Of a DNA stretch of 64,000 bases, positions 11,778-30,000 are shown piece by piece (position 1 is the first letter of the stretch; each line of letters begins with the position of its first letter). A program made the position numbers and the translations under genes. This DNA is from Pempheris klunzingeri (lineage: Eukaryota; Chordata; Actinopteri; Acropomatiformes; Pempheridae). The notes beneath the pieces are model-generated. The model searched no databases and was not told the origin of the DNA. It saw nothing but the letters and a program-made list of their open reading frames with translations. Where the stretch lies: the NCBI RefSeq assembly GCF_042242105.1, contig NC_092027.1:8645221-8709220 (forward strand), given 5' to 3'.

Positions 11778-14125
11778 CAAACTCACACAGAAGACATAGA
11801 GAAATGACTCCTGTTCATGTCTAAGATAAAATGCCTTCCTTCCTGCAGGACGGCCGAAGGGTGTAAAAGAGCAGGATGTGTACATCTGCGATTACCGCTT
11901 GGACAAGTCGGCTCACCTGTTCTACAAGATCCATCGTAACCGCTACCCGGTCTGCACCAAGCCATATGCCTTCAACCACTTTCCCAAGCGGCTCACGCCC
12001 AAAAGAGACTTCTCGGTGAGCGTGATGGGGGTCCTGACAGGGTGGGGCTGTGCTGGGATCTATTACTGATTTATAAACACTGAAAGATATTTTAAGAGTG
12101 TGGGTAATATTACAGCCCAGGCACATTTAGCCTTGGTACCGTTTCTCGCTCACAGTTTTAAGGCTCCCTGCAGCACAATCATAGGTGAAGGTCGGGCTAA
12201 TCAGAAGCCAATGACACCAGCTTTTTGTTTCTGATTTCTATTTTGTGACTTTGTCAGACAACCCTGTTTGAGTCAGGTCTAATTGTGACATTTTTGCAGC
12301 CTCACTATGTTCCTGACAACTATAAGAGGAATGGGGGCCGTTCTGCCTGGAAGAGTGAAAGACCCAAAGGAGCCGGAGGCTGCGAAGACGACGGTTCCTC
12401 ATGCGAACGGGGTGACGACTTCCCACCTGAGAACGAAGACGTGAGAGGAGTGGAGGACGACATGGACATGGCTCCGGACGATCCTGAACTTCTCTCAGCC
12501 AAACCCAGAAGAGGCGAACGGGAAGGGGACGGAGACGAGGATGAAGATGACGAGGACGATGAAGAGGATGGACAGGACGCTGAGGAGCGCAAAGAGCTGG
12601 AGGACAATACAGCAGAGAGGATAGGAGAGATGCTCGAACTCCCCTCGTCCTCGGCCTCCTCGCCGCTCCACCACCCCGTGCTGGGCAGGAGGGAGGCTCA
12701 GAGGGAACGGCTCAACAAAATTCTCCTGGATCTGCTGCACAGAACTCCGAGCAAGAATGGTGAGGGACCGGGAACAAAGCAGGGGGGTAGGTCAACAGAT
12801 AAATTAGGGTTAAAGTTTCAGATCATTCGCTGTGACACATCATTTAAATATGTTGGATAACACATTTTTACACATCTGCAGCTCAGATTTTGCTGTCATT
12901 CATATTTATGTTAAACTCCTCAGCATTCATCTGACAGATGTGAACCTCTGCTTCTTTGTCAAAGTCTCTTCCTCTTCCTGCTTCTGTCTGCTGACAGAAA
13001 CATCAAAAAATATCTAAATCTAAGCCAAGTTTTAACACAACATTTAGTGGCTGATCTCAGTGTTTAAAGGATAAATCAGCTATATTTATCCAAACAATGA
13101 AGTGATCCTGCTGTTACTGTTGCCTAGTAGCAAAAACCATTAAAAACACATTAAAGAGCCGCACTGTTGCACTTGGTGACATGTTCTTCATTATGATAAC
13201 CATAGGCACCATTTGTTTTGAGTGAATCCAACCACATTAACTGTTCTGCTTCCACAAGCTTGAGCACCATAATGCATCATGCCGCTGCTGAAAATAGTCC
13301 TCAGCAATTGGACTGTTTAGCCCTGTTTGAGTGATGCTTGGTAAAAAAACAGTACCCGGCTGTTTACAGAAATTATCAAGCTTTTTTAAACAGCTCAACT
13401 ATATTTGTCAGCCATTTCTGAAGATTTTAAATCTTCAGGAGAAAAGATTAGGCTTGGGGCTGAGTGGCACAGGCACGGTAGGGAAGTCAGGAAGTACTAA
13501 GACAGACAAACACAGCATTTGTTTTGATCTTTTCATTGGATTTGTTTACAGTGATTAAGACATATCACCAGCCTTATCCTGCAGCTTCTTCAGAGTAAAA
13601 TCCTTCCAAAAGGCCCCACCAGGCCTCGTCTTCAACAGTAAAACAGCTGCAGGAAGTGCTGAGGAAGCCTTTGTTAGTAAAGTATGACAAAGAAACACAA
13701 CAAGTTTGACTTTTTTATTTGTAGATACTAGTGAGAACAAGAATAAAGGAGTATATCCAAACTTGGAAACTTGTGAACTTAGTGCCCATCCTGCCCAAAA
13801 TGACACCTCAACACACCTGTCAAAAGTCTGATAGGTGGGTTTTGAACACAACCTCCCAAGGCTCACTGTTGCCAGCTCTGTCACTTTTTGAGCACTTTGA
13901 GGCTTAATGCATCAGCAACAGAAGAGACACCTTTGCCAGCCTTTACCTTTGCTGTTTCTCTGATATAATACCCTGTGTCAGCTGTTTCTGTCTAAGCTCC
14001 TAATCCCCTTCTCTCTTTGTGCTCTTCCAACAGCCATAGATGTCACTTATCTCCTGGAGGAGGGTGCAGGGCGGCGGCTACGGCGACGGACGCTCGGATT
14101 CGGCGATTTCGTGGGCCGAAAATGA
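94..14125 (+). CDS. ash1l: ASH1L histone H3K36 methyltransferase, 3' half (partial; 5' exons off the left edge)
   Basis: Exons: 94-267, 413-507, 1006-1079, 1224-1269, 1457-1565, 1811-2017, 2238-2384, 5294-5402, 5564-5713, 6305-6372, 6805-6971, 7204-7356, 7565-7619, 8047-8179, 9692-9964, 10403-10489, 10646-10736, 11268-11406, 11568-11740, 11849-12015, 12300-12759, 14034-14125. The joined frame gives 1055 residues plus stop and stays open at every junction. It encodes AWS, SET, post-SET, an atypical bromodomain, a C4HC3 PHD finger and a BAH domain, the unique order of ASH1L. The family is nuclear, adds methyl groups to H3K36 (chiefly dimethyl) and counters Polycomb silencing. SET signatures include [15 protein letters not shown] and ELTYDYNF. 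The first exon starts in mid-codon, so the large N-terminal part lies to the left. Exon 21 carries a very acidic tract. The C-terminus ends [14 protein letters not shown]. Exon 14 has a weak donor (GTTGGC). Confidence 0.97.
1457..5713 (+). other. ash1l: ash1l exons 5-9: AWS, SET and post-SET catalytic module
   Basis: Exons 5 and 6 hold the cysteine-rich AWS segment (CNCKP, CLDDC, CPCGDQC). Exons 6-8 hold the SET fold: the cofactor loop GKGWGIR, then [26 protein letters not shown] and TYDYNF. Exon 9 gives the post-SET zinc cysteines ([10 protein letters not shown]). All expected catalytic-core motifs are intact, so the enzyme should be active. Intron 7 (2385-5293), about 2.9 kb, splits the SET domain. 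I see no coding signal in it, only a T-run near 3920-3938. Confidence 0.95.
6379..6410. repeat. (AC)16 microsatellite just after ash1l exon 10 donor
   Basis: A pure AC run begins at intron position +7 (donor GTAAAG). Confidence 0.98.
7204..9964 (+). other. ash1l: ash1l exons 12-15: atypical bromodomain
   Basis: The segment running from [17 protein letters not shown] through [18 protein letters not shown] and [13 protein letters not shown] to FRNAEKYYGRKS follows the bromodomain helices. At the position where acetyl-lysine-binding bromodomains usually carry Asn (YN), this one has Tyr (YY). From memory the human protein has the same substitution, so it is family-typical rather than a defect. 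The domain spans four exons. The 1.5 kb intron 14 (8180-9691) contains a probable repeat fragment and no coding signal. Confidence 0.9.
8570..8730. repeat. possible relic of a teleost interspersed repeat in ash1l intron 14
   Basis: The segment has alternating AAGTTCCT / AACCAGAGACTAC / TTAGTTCCTGAG words, resembling a dispersed fish repeat I have seen elsewhere. The identification rests on memory of the pattern only. Confidence 0.3.
9692..10489 (+). other. ash1l: ash1l exons 15-16: PHD finger
   Basis: Zinc ligands read CIC, CEKC, HFDC and CELC in order (C4HC3), with the conserved aromatic in MVWQHF. The finger is interrupted by intron 15, between CEKCM and VWQHF. An acidic and histidine-rich spacer (residues around HGHHHGGGG) precedes it. 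PHD fingers of this type read histone H3 tails. Binding specificity cannot be told from sequence alone. Confidence 0.93.
10646..12015 (+). other. ash1l: ash1l exons 17-20: BAH domain
   Basis: Four exons encode the bromo-adjacent homology fold: [65 protein letters not shown] and [11 protein letters not shown]. Exon 19 opens with codons giving KGERFAFG after an AAG acceptor. Intron 17 (10737-11267) and intron 20 (12016-12299) show nothing coding. The BAH domain is thought to mediate chromatin contacts. Confidence 0.93.
11747..11775. repeat. (AC)n microsatellite just after ash1l exon 19 donor
   Basis: A pure AC run begins at intron position +7 (donor GTGAGG), the same offset as the repeat after exon 10. 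Confidence 0.98.
12760..14033 (+). other. ash1l last intron (intron 21), no gene seen
   Basis: A 1.27 kb intron separates the acidic exon 21 from the terminal exon. Both strands show only short ORFs without family resemblance. The acceptor CTCTTCCAACAG is good. Confidence 0.8.
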
Positions 14126-16500
14126 CATCGCCACGTGCCTGTCAAGCACACTGCCTTTCACTTTTGTGAGCAAGGGGCAGAAAATGGAGAGACAGCGAGA
14201 AGGGAAATGAGCATTGTTGGTTGTCCGACCATTAAGGACCACAGTGCATCCCTGGGGGCCTCTTCCAGTTTACCTCTTCCAAGACTGTCATCTCAGCTCT
14301 GAGAGTGTGGAGGGGGTTTGGAAGCGCTGACTCCATGGCAATTTCAGCTTTTCAAGAGTTCTCAAGGAGCACGAAGAGAGAGCTGACCCAGAGACTTCTT
14401 GCTTATTTAAGTAGTATGATGCAAAACCTGTTTTTCTTTTTTAAACGAACATAGGAGAAATAACCCATGCACTTAAATGCATTGAATATTACGGACGTGG
14501 GTAGATGAGTTCCACTAGCAAGCATCAGAAATGAAACAAGTGGTACTGAATGGGGACAGATAGAGGGAGGGGACGGTTGGTCGTTTCAGTCAATGGGGAT
14601 GTGAATGCTGGAGAATTGTTCCCCCTAGTGGGACCTAGCTGCAATGACAAAATATATCAGATGAGAGAAGAGCTGCGCCGGGACCGTGGGGGGAAAACGG
14701 CATAAGAGAATTGTAAGTTGAGCAGTGTGCTCAGATGCTGCTCATTAGAAAGAGAGAACGAAGGTGGTGAACTGCACTTTTGGTACCATGGATATTGTGA
14801 AGCTCTGTGTAATGTATCTATAGTGAAAACACACTAACACTCTCACAGTATTGGATGATGCAGTCTGAAAAAAAAAAAGCAAGTTAAAAAGTCTATTATC
14901 TTTTTCCTGTTATACTGTAGTAACTCATTTAGGAACAGAAGAGGCTTGGGGTGTGTTTGTTTTTTAGAGTAAAGGGAGGGGAGGGAAGATGGAGTGTGCG
15001 CTTTTGTCAGTCAAAGTGTCTTGTTGAGGTTTTAATTTTGATTTTGATTTTCTTTTTCTCGTGAGGCAGTCAGCTTCGCCCCTCTTTTTTGAAGTAACAT
15101 GATTCACCAGCTTAACTAAAATCAGGCGTGCGCGGGGACACCGGCTTTAACTGTAACGCCTTACACAGCCGTGCTCTCCGACTGCCTTGTGTGCGAGTGT
15201 GTGCGTGCGTACACACTTACTGTGTGTCTGTACTCTGCCAGATTTCTTGAAAATATACCTTTTTAAAAAAAAATCGAAAAAAAATTTAAGGGCTCGATGG
15301 CAATTAACAGTTTTAAGAAAACTATGGAAAACAATACTTAACATGAAATGTATCGTGATGGTCATATTTTCTTATATTCTGTGAGACGTGTGGGGCGGTG
15401 TATACTGTATATTGGGAGGGGAAGGGACTTAAGATCTTTCTTTGTCTTTAGACTACGTTCCTGGTTGCCATGGAGAATGTTTTAAAAAGAAATTGTGATA
15501 TTTGATGAGATTTCTTTTTCCCCCCAAATGCCTCTGCTAAAAAGGGACAGCCTGCAATGTCCCAGTGCGGTAAACTGACAGAAAAGTGACGAGAATGAGA
15601 CACTGATGGAGGGAGAGGGAGAGGGAACGGGAAGCTGTACAGTGCCAAGTTATGTAAATATACACACTTTACATTGAGGAGTGTCTCCAAAAGCAATATC
15701 TTGAAAATGGATTTTGTTTATTATTGTACTGTACAGGACTCAGCCCTAAATGTATTATGATTATTATAATAATGATAATATTATAATTTCTTCCGTTTGT
15801 ATTACCATAATGAAGACACTTAAGTTTGGAAGAAAATGATTTTTTTAAATGTCCATAAAATCTCACCTTAATTGTCCTGACGACATAAAAACTTGAGCTG
15901 AGTTTTCGTTGCCTATAAATGAAATACATCTATGTACTGCATGAGCGAGAAGAATGTCAAACGGACACAGAAGGCATTGGGACATGACAGTGACTCAGCA
16001 ACGACACCTTTGTCACTGAATATTGTTAATAATATTACTTTTAAGGAGGAACTTACTCCTTGTTTTTTGCTGCAAAGTGTTGAACACTAAAAAAACAAAC
16101 CAACATAAAAATGTTATGATATTTTTAAACAGTGACAGAAATAAAAGCAAAGCTGTCAGCCCAACATCATGTTATTATTTTTGCTTTTCTTTCAAATAGG
16201 AAATGGTTCCGTTTTGTGATAGCGGTCATTGTATGATGCTTGTACATGTATTTGTGTGTTTTGTGTGATTCGTTTAGTTATTTTTAGACAATCACAAAAT
16301 AAGATGCAAGCATTGTAAATGGCAGACTGGCGGACATTTTGTGATGTGTACAGTTTGTCAAAAAAAACTTCTTCCACTCGTTAAAAGTTTGTAATTATGA
16401 TTCTTAAGTCATGAAAAATGCTGTTGGTTTTTACTTTTTTGTTTTATATTTGTTTTTTTTTGTTTGTTTGTTTTTTTAATAAAAAGCACTACATTATTGT
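14126..16500 (+). other. ash1l: ash1l 3' untranslated region
   Basis: There is no conserved ORF after the stop codon. The sequence becomes increasingly AT-rich and ends shortly after an AATAAA at 16478-16483. An earlier AATAAA at 16140-16145 could give a shorter transcript. The AT-rich stretch 15750-15790 is partly self-complementary. Confidence 0.75.
16478..16483 (+). terminator. ash1l: polyadenylation signal AATAAA of ash1l (main candidate)
   Basis: AATAAA follows a long T-rich run and precedes about 0.8 kb without exons before lrrc71. Cleavage is expected near 16495-16510. Confidence 0.7.
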
Positions 16501-16979
16501 GAATACACTATGTTGTTATGCTTTGAATATAATGTACTAAAATGCAGCTACATGTCCTACATTTATGTGGCTAAACCAACGTAGTCCACCCATAATTAAT
16601 TTCTCTGCATCTCACATGTTGCAGCACGAATACACTGAGAGTCTCTTAAAATGTATTTGATTATGAATGAATAATGTAGCTGATGGAGCCGCTCTGTCTG
16701 AGTGTTAAAGGAGAGTGATGTTACATTCCTATCTTTTCAGATTGTGTGCTGGTGGCTGCTACTGTATCCACTCTACTGACAGTTCAGGGCTCCATTATCT
16801 GAAATGAAAACCTAGTCTCCATGGTGCTGAATGTGCAAACCTCCCCCTCCACAGTCACCCAGCTGTCTTAGCTGCTGCTGTTTTAGTTTTAACATGGGGA
16901 CAATAAAAATGGCCAAGCCTCACAGCTACTTTTCAGATTGTTCATACATTAGACACACTTGACTTCTGGTCTTGCAAAC

Positions 16980-16987
16980 TCTCGCGA
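16980..16987. promoter_or_regulatory. lrrc71: TCTCGCGA box 1
   Basis: An exact TCTCGCGA, the core of a palindromic element found in many TATA-less vertebrate promoters. Confidence 0.5.
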
Positions 16988-17145
16988 TATTACGGTGGTT
17001 GGATGGAAGGCACATCATCACAGCACTATTGCCTACACAAAAGCCACATTAAGTGCTTAAATAGCCCCCAAAGTTATTTTGCTTACGATAATTTGCAAAT
17101 ATGCCGAAAAAGCGAAACAAAAATCTCCAAGCATCGAGCCGGAAA

Positions 17146-17153
17146 TCTCGCGA
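17146..17153. promoter_or_regulatory. lrrc71: TCTCGCGA box 2
   Basis: A second exact copy, 166 bp downstream of the first and 22 bp upstream of the X-box. Confidence 0.5.
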
Positions 17154-17174
17154 TGAGCCCAACTGAGAGAGTTG

Positions 17175-17188
17175 GTTACCATAGTAAC
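17175..17188. promoter_or_regulatory. lrrc71: RFX-type X-box upstream of lrrc71
   Basis: GTTACCATAGTAAC is a full inverted repeat that fits the X-box consensus (two half-sites separated by two bases). It lies about 100 bp upstream of the lrrc71 ATG. X-boxes are bound by RFX factors at genes of motile and sensory cilia, which agrees with LRRC71 being associated with ciliated tissues. Confidence 0.7.
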
Positions 17189-17289
17189 GCCAATGACGCC
17201 CAGGGGTTCATTTATTTAGCTAATTAGCAGCAGTTAGCCCACTTATTTGATGATTTCACATAACTATATTTCCAGTTTACGACACAGGA

Positions 17290-22304
<5,015 letters not shown>

Positions 22305-22363
22305 TGCTGACAGACATCTGCTTCTACAAACCTGTACTGTGTACTTTTAATTTGATATATTAC

Positions 22364-22369
22364 AATAAA
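22364..22369 (+). terminator. lrrc71: polyadenylation signal AATAAA of lrrc71
   Basis: AATAAA lies 60 bp after the stop codon and runs into an A-rich stretch. This implies a very short 3' UTR of about 80-90 nt. Confidence 0.75.
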
Positions 22370-22389
22370 AAAAACAGATTTTGTCCTCT

Positions 22390-23690
22390 GTTGTGGTTTG
22401 AGATGAACAGTTGGAAGCTTTAACACTGACAGTGGACAGTGCAGCACATTAAAATCCAGATGCTTAGCACAGCTAATGAGAACCCTGTTTACAGATCCAT
22501 TTTACTGCTCTGTTTTGCTCACAGTCAGGTTTTACACCGAGGGCAAAGACTGAGACAGCCAAATACTAAACTACTCAAATGTCATGAGCCATTGCCATCA
22601 TAACTCACAGTTGTCAGGTAACACTGATTTACCAGTTTTTGAAATTTGGCTCATGTCTTAAGCCTATATGTGTCAAAGTTTCTCTTTTCCTCGTGGTTTC
22701 CCTTTTTGTTTCTCCTCAGAGGTTCCTTGCTAAACTTCATTGAAGGAATTGTAACACAAATAGTGAATTTAATGCAAAAAAGACCATGACTTTGGAGGAC
22801 GCCAGTGGTGGAATTTAAATGAGAACATTTACTAATATCTAAGTACTGTACAAATTTAAGGTACTTGTACACATAAACCACATTTATCTGACAGCTTTTG
22901 TACATAAAAAGAGCATTTAAAATGTGATTTTGTTTTTTTCTGCTTTGAGTGCTTTTACTTTTAACACTTTTTAACACGTGTTCCTACATATTAACATACT
23001 TTTACTTCAGTAAAGAATCTGAATATTTCTGGAAGATACAAACTTCACAGAACTATAGAGTTTGGGGTACGATGGACTTGCTTCATGGCCAGTATGGACA
23101 GGAGGAACAACTAGATAAAACCTCTTCTGATTCACATATAGGTTGGTGCTGTATTAAGAGAGACTTTAAAAAATGGAAACCTGTCATTAAGCTGTTATTC
23201 TCTGCTACATTTCTGATACTGAGGATGCTGCTTTGGGCCCTGAGGCCACCAGAGGGCCCTCAAAGGAAATGAAAGATTTGACTCTATTAGGTTCCACTTT
23301 TCTCATTTGAGTGTTTACACATACACTTGTGAAGAGCATACAGTGTTATAATTTGGAGTGTGATAATACATTTTGTGATTTGGGACTACCATAACAAAAC
23401 CGGGGAGTGCATCATAAAGTTATAATATTCTGTATTCCAGATGTACTTCTTGATATCAGGGGTAACTCACTTGTCACAGCAGCTCAATAGTAAGACAAAT
23501 GTGAAGAGTACAAAAAATAGACATAAAAATATAAGTTATAAATGACATAAATACACTATTTTCCTTTTCCATAGAAAACACATTGTGTGCGTTAATTTAT
23601 TTTTTCAATCAAAATAATCATTGTTTTTGTGCATATTTGGATATTTGAAGATAAAGTACTTCAGTTTGCTGGGTGCAGAGAGCAGGGTGG
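22390..23690. other. lrrc71-rps27 intergenic region
   Basis: There are no supported genes. It contains a repeat remnant (22802-23012), a segment related to rps27 intron 3 (22445-22560), and AT-rich unique sequence. The rps27 promoter elements start near 23700. Confidence 0.7.
22802..23012. repeat. degenerate teleost 'AGTACTT'-type interspersed repeat
   Basis: Starts AGTGGTGGAATTTAAATGAG and continues with ACATTTACTAATATC, AAGTACTGTACAAATTTAAGGTACTTGTAC and ACTTTTACTTCAGTAAAG. This matches the common percomorph element that begins GTGGAATGTAACTAAGTAC, from memory. Confidence 0.6.
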
Positions 23691-23699
23691 AGTTTTGAC

Positions 23700-23826
23700 C
23701 TCACCAAAATGGCCGCCATGCTGTGTAAATCACGTCACGTCCGGTTTGTGCTCAAAGGAACAACCGATATGAACCCCTCGCTTCCGGTAATGCCTCCTTT
23801 TCGGCAGCGGCTACTTCCTCGCCAAC
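23700..23826 (+). promoter_or_regulatory. rps27: rps27 core promoter and 5' leader
   Basis: It contains ATGGCCGCCAT (23709-23719), a YY1-type site on the minus strand; TCACGTCACG near 23731-23740, resembling a CRE/E-box; and CTTCCGG near 23781, an ETS-type site. A pyrimidine run CTCCTTTTC follows (about 23794-23802), a plausible 5'-TOP start for a ribosomal protein transcript. The leader would then be about 25-30 nt. No TATA box is seen. Confidence 0.55.
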
Positions 23827-26085
<2,259 letters not shown>

Positions 26086-26284
26086 CTGCCCTCCCCGGAG
26101 CTGAAGGGGAGAGGAGGGGATGGACCGGTTGATATCAGCGTCTTCTGCCTCCGAGATGGCGGCAGAGCCAGCGGTCTGGTCTGAGATGAGAGCTGAAGAT
26201 GAACTGGACAGCAGATGGATTTCCACTGTTCATGTAGACAGATCAGTTGTTGCTGTAACTCCACCCTCCAACCCTGTCTCTCTT

Positions 26285-26290
26285 AATAAA
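26285..26290 (+). terminator. rps27: polyadenylation signal AATAAA of rps27
   Basis: AATAAA lies 200 bp after the stop codon and is followed by a T-rich stretch. It faces the minus-strand signals of the SK channel gene at 26406-26411 and 26454-26459. Confidence 0.75.
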
Positions 26291-26405
26291 ATATTGTTTT
26301 GGCTAAAGGAATGGTTAGAGTGTTATTTTCCTGTTTTTACGGAAAGGGTTTTCTTTAGTGTCCAAGGAATTATCAGACATGTAACAAAGCAGCAGTCTTA
26401 TCATT

Positions 26406-26459
26406 TTTATTAAAAAGCACTAGAGGTTATCTTCATAGCTGTTTAAGATTGTCTTTATT
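26406..26459 (-). terminator. kcnn3: polyadenylation signals of the SK channel gene
   Basis: Two AATAAA hexamers on the minus strand, at 26406-26411 and 26454-26459, lie about 640-690 bp beyond the stop codon at 27098. Either would end the transcript within about 150 bp of the rps27 end. Confidence 0.55.
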
Positions 26460-27097
26460 TTACAAAATCAAACTGTTTTAATCCACACAGGGTGTATTAC
26501 ATATTCAGAAAGTGCTGTATTTGCAGGTAAAGCTACTCACGGACATGGGGGTGATGACATTTCTCAAACTGTCGAAGTTACTTTTGAGTAAATGCAATAA
26601 GTAGGGATCCAACTATCAGTTTTCTCCATTAATCAAATCATGTAAAACATTTGTAAATGGACAAAAATGCCCATCAAAGATTTCTGAAGCACACATTGTT
26701 TTGTCTATCTGCTGTCTAAGACCCTCAAATATTCAGTTTACTCTAATGTAAAACCAAGAAATACAGCAAATTAAATCTTTGCCATTTTTGCTTGAAATAT
26801 AAACTGTTGGTCAACTGAGTGATTTCAGCTATAACATTGTTGAATGTTCACAGTTTGGTGGAGGGATCTTATTTTGCTGCCACAGTCTGCTTAAAGTTTG
26901 GTTTTAAGGTATTTCTGCTACAGAAAGTTCTACCTATTTTTAATACAATTTTACATATTTCTGTACAGCCTTAACATTTATGTTCTCTGTAAGGAAAATG
27001 TCCCAGTTTGATGATTTTAGCTGCATAATAGGCAGAGGACTCCTGGCAGCACCTGAGAAGCCTTCATCTCCTCTCCATCACCATCCTCTGCCTCCCT

Positions 27098-30000
27098 CTA
27101 CCTGTCTATGCTCCCACTGGCCGTCTCTGTCTTCTCCCTCTCCCTGAGCAGGTGGCGGATGGAGGAGTTCTGCGTGGACAGGGTGTTGGACAGGAGCGGC
27201 ATCAGGGTCCTGAATCCCTCCCTCAGCTCCTCCACGTGCTTCTCCAGGCTGTGGATGTGTGTGTCCAGCTCCCCCCTGCAGCCCTGCACCTCCGACAGCA
27301 CGTCGTACATCAGGTTCTGCATCTGTGTTGAGGTTGGTGTCCGTGGCGGTGTGTAGAGGAGGTAAAGAAAAGGCACCAGGAAATATTAGATGCTACTGTG
27401 TAGTGCTTTGTTTTGACGGGATGTGATAAAAATGATGCATTCACTTGCCTCTCTCACCTTGCAGAGGTCAACGAATGTGTTACCCTGGTCTGCAAGTATC
27501 CTCTTCTCTATCTTCACTCGCCGTAGCCTAGTGACAAAGTCGTGTAGTTTTAGTACGACAATTTAAAGGGTCAGTTCACCCACAAACAACCCATAAACAA
27601 CACAATCAACAGCTTTTATAGAGACTTAGTTGGTTGGAAAGTAGCTCCAATAAAAACTGCTAAGTGGGGGTCTGTGGATTGTGCAAAATTGCCTGGATGC
27701 ATCTGGAATAAACATATTGGATTAATTTTCCAAATTTAGTTTTTCAAAATAAAAATAAAAACGTTATGATTATCATTATCATAGTTGGATGAACATAGAG
27801 TAAACAAAATGAGAAAGCTGCACTGTGACCTGTGCAGAAGCAGCTTTATACGAGGGTTAAGTGTCTTACTGGTGGATGGCCAGAAGCAGCTTCCGCTGGT
27901 GCATGCGGACTCTGATGTCGTCTCTTTCTCTTGACAGCTTAGTGTGTTTGTAGATAAGCCAAGTCTCTCTCAGCACATTTGCTGCAGCAATTTTTATCTA
28001 GTGAAAGGACGCAGAAAATCACCCGGGAGTGTTATTTTATGTTTATGCACATAACCTGAAAGCTCTGTTATTTACTGCACATGCTGAACACCACCAACAT
28101 TGATCCCAGTGCACTGCACTCATTTTGTCTCACGCTTAACTTTCAAACCTGATTTTGCTTAAAACAAGAGGAAAAAAAATCTACACATGGGGCAAGATAA
28201 TTCTCCGATTTTAGAAATAAAAAAAAAATTAAAGCAAACAATATTTAACTGTGGTAAAAATTCACTTGTTCTGTGGATATACTAATGTCAGAGTTCAATA
28301 AAAGGCATTTTTCTCTTTCTCAAAAATATGTATGTTGTGGAGCAAAATTTGTTAATAACATAAAAAAAAGAAGTCTTGATGGGTTATAGCCTGTGCAGAA
28401 TCTCTCCCACTTTACCCTCTTGGAGATGTGGGAGTCCATCATGAAGTTGTGAACATGTTTCTCTGCTCTGGTCAACTCCAGCTTCCTGGCAACCACCGCC
28501 ACCACCAGGACCGTGCAGCCTGCTCCCTGTGAGAGTCACAATTTGACATTTTTACAGTCAGGATCTGAACTAATCTAACTTCCACTTGTTATAGAGGAAA
28601 CTATAAACCGCCTGCCTCACCATTATCCCGGTGAGGAGGCAGATGCTGCGGCCACAGTAGGTGTGAGGCACCACGTCTCCGTAACCGATGGACAAGAAGG
28701 TGACGGAGACCATCCACAAGGCCTCCATGTAGTTGCTGCTCAGGTCCCTGTAGTTGTGATGCCTACAGGAATAAAAATGACCTGTATTTTCTATCTGACA
28801 CTCTGTTGGTGATGTAGAGCCACCAGATGAATCAATGTAATATAACAATATACGGAGGATTTTTGGTCATTATATATTCACAAAGCTTATGTTTTGTCTT
28901 TATCTGTCCTCAAAAGCTGCTTTGCTGTATCTGAATAATAAAAGTCAACATCAAGCCAAGATTAGATGATAGTTGATCTTGTCAGTGGCACGCAGCTACT
29001 ACAGAAACACTGGACATTAATGTTATTCTGTATATCTGCCAGTACTGGAGTGATGATTAAATATTGAATATAAAGGCTTTGAGCGCTACAGACACCACCA
29101 TAGATTAAGCAGCAGACCGTACCTCTCACACACATGTAAGCCCCACGCTGCCACAATCCACAGAGAGACGCTGAAAATCATCAGCACAGTCCCGGGGTAG
29201 GTGGTCATTAGTGTTTTCCCCACAAACCGGGTGTTGAAGTGAATCTGAAGATCATAATTGTGACAGTAAGGGTCTATTTAGCGAGACTATTTAGGATAGC
29301 ACCTGTCAGATTATGGTTATATAATGCAGAGGACACGAGGGATGAGAAAACTTGTTCTCAATCTGGCTTGATACATGGATAGTAGGTTTGGCATTATGGG
29401 GGGGAAGACAAAGGTCATTTTCGTCACTTTTAAATAGCATTTGTTAGGGAAGGGATTTGCCGGGGGCGGATATTATCAACTGTGGAAAAGAAAGCAGACA
29501 AACAAAGGAGAGCTAGAGATGGATATAATCAGCATGTGAAGCCACTGGGATTCAAAGGGGCGAAACTGTGATAGTCACACCTCAAGTGTCACACCTCTAC
29601 AGACCTCTCGGCCCACCTAGACATAAGACATAAACAGATGTGCATGAAATGTTCATAGAGGAAGCCCAGTCCAAATCATTGTCCAAAATATAGACTTATA
29701 TATATATATATATTTATGTATATAGCAGGTTGCTGCCACAAAAGTTGGAATTATATCAAAATTGACAGCAGAGCCTCAAATTGCATTCTTCTCTTTAACT
29801 TAAAAGTGTCATGAGCTCATCACAGTACTATCCAAAGCCAGTTAAGACCAAAGCTAGACTCTGAAGGGAGCCCACAGGTGACCTCCCACCTTGTTGAGCG
29901 CTCCAATGCTGCGAGATGCGGTGTCAGTGAAGAGGCGGCTGTGCAGCATCATGGCCCGGCCCAGCAGGTAGAGCCTCAGGAACATGGGCAGAGCCAGGAT

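Larger units (their letters stand above)
16500..17289 (+). promoter_or_regulatory. lrrc71: ash1l-lrrc71 spacer and lrrc71 promoter region
   Basis: This holds the end of ash1l and then the presumed lrrc71 promoter. Two TCTCGCGA boxes (16980-16987 and 17146-17153) and an X-box (17175-17188) lie within about 310 bp of the ATG. The transcription start is inferred to lie around 17190-17280. No coding sequence is seen in the first 450 bp. Confidence 0.6.

Noticed and set aside
12320-12607. Antisense poly-serine ORF over ash1l exon 21
   Set aside because: It is the complement of the acidic Asp/Glu codon repeats of the real exon.
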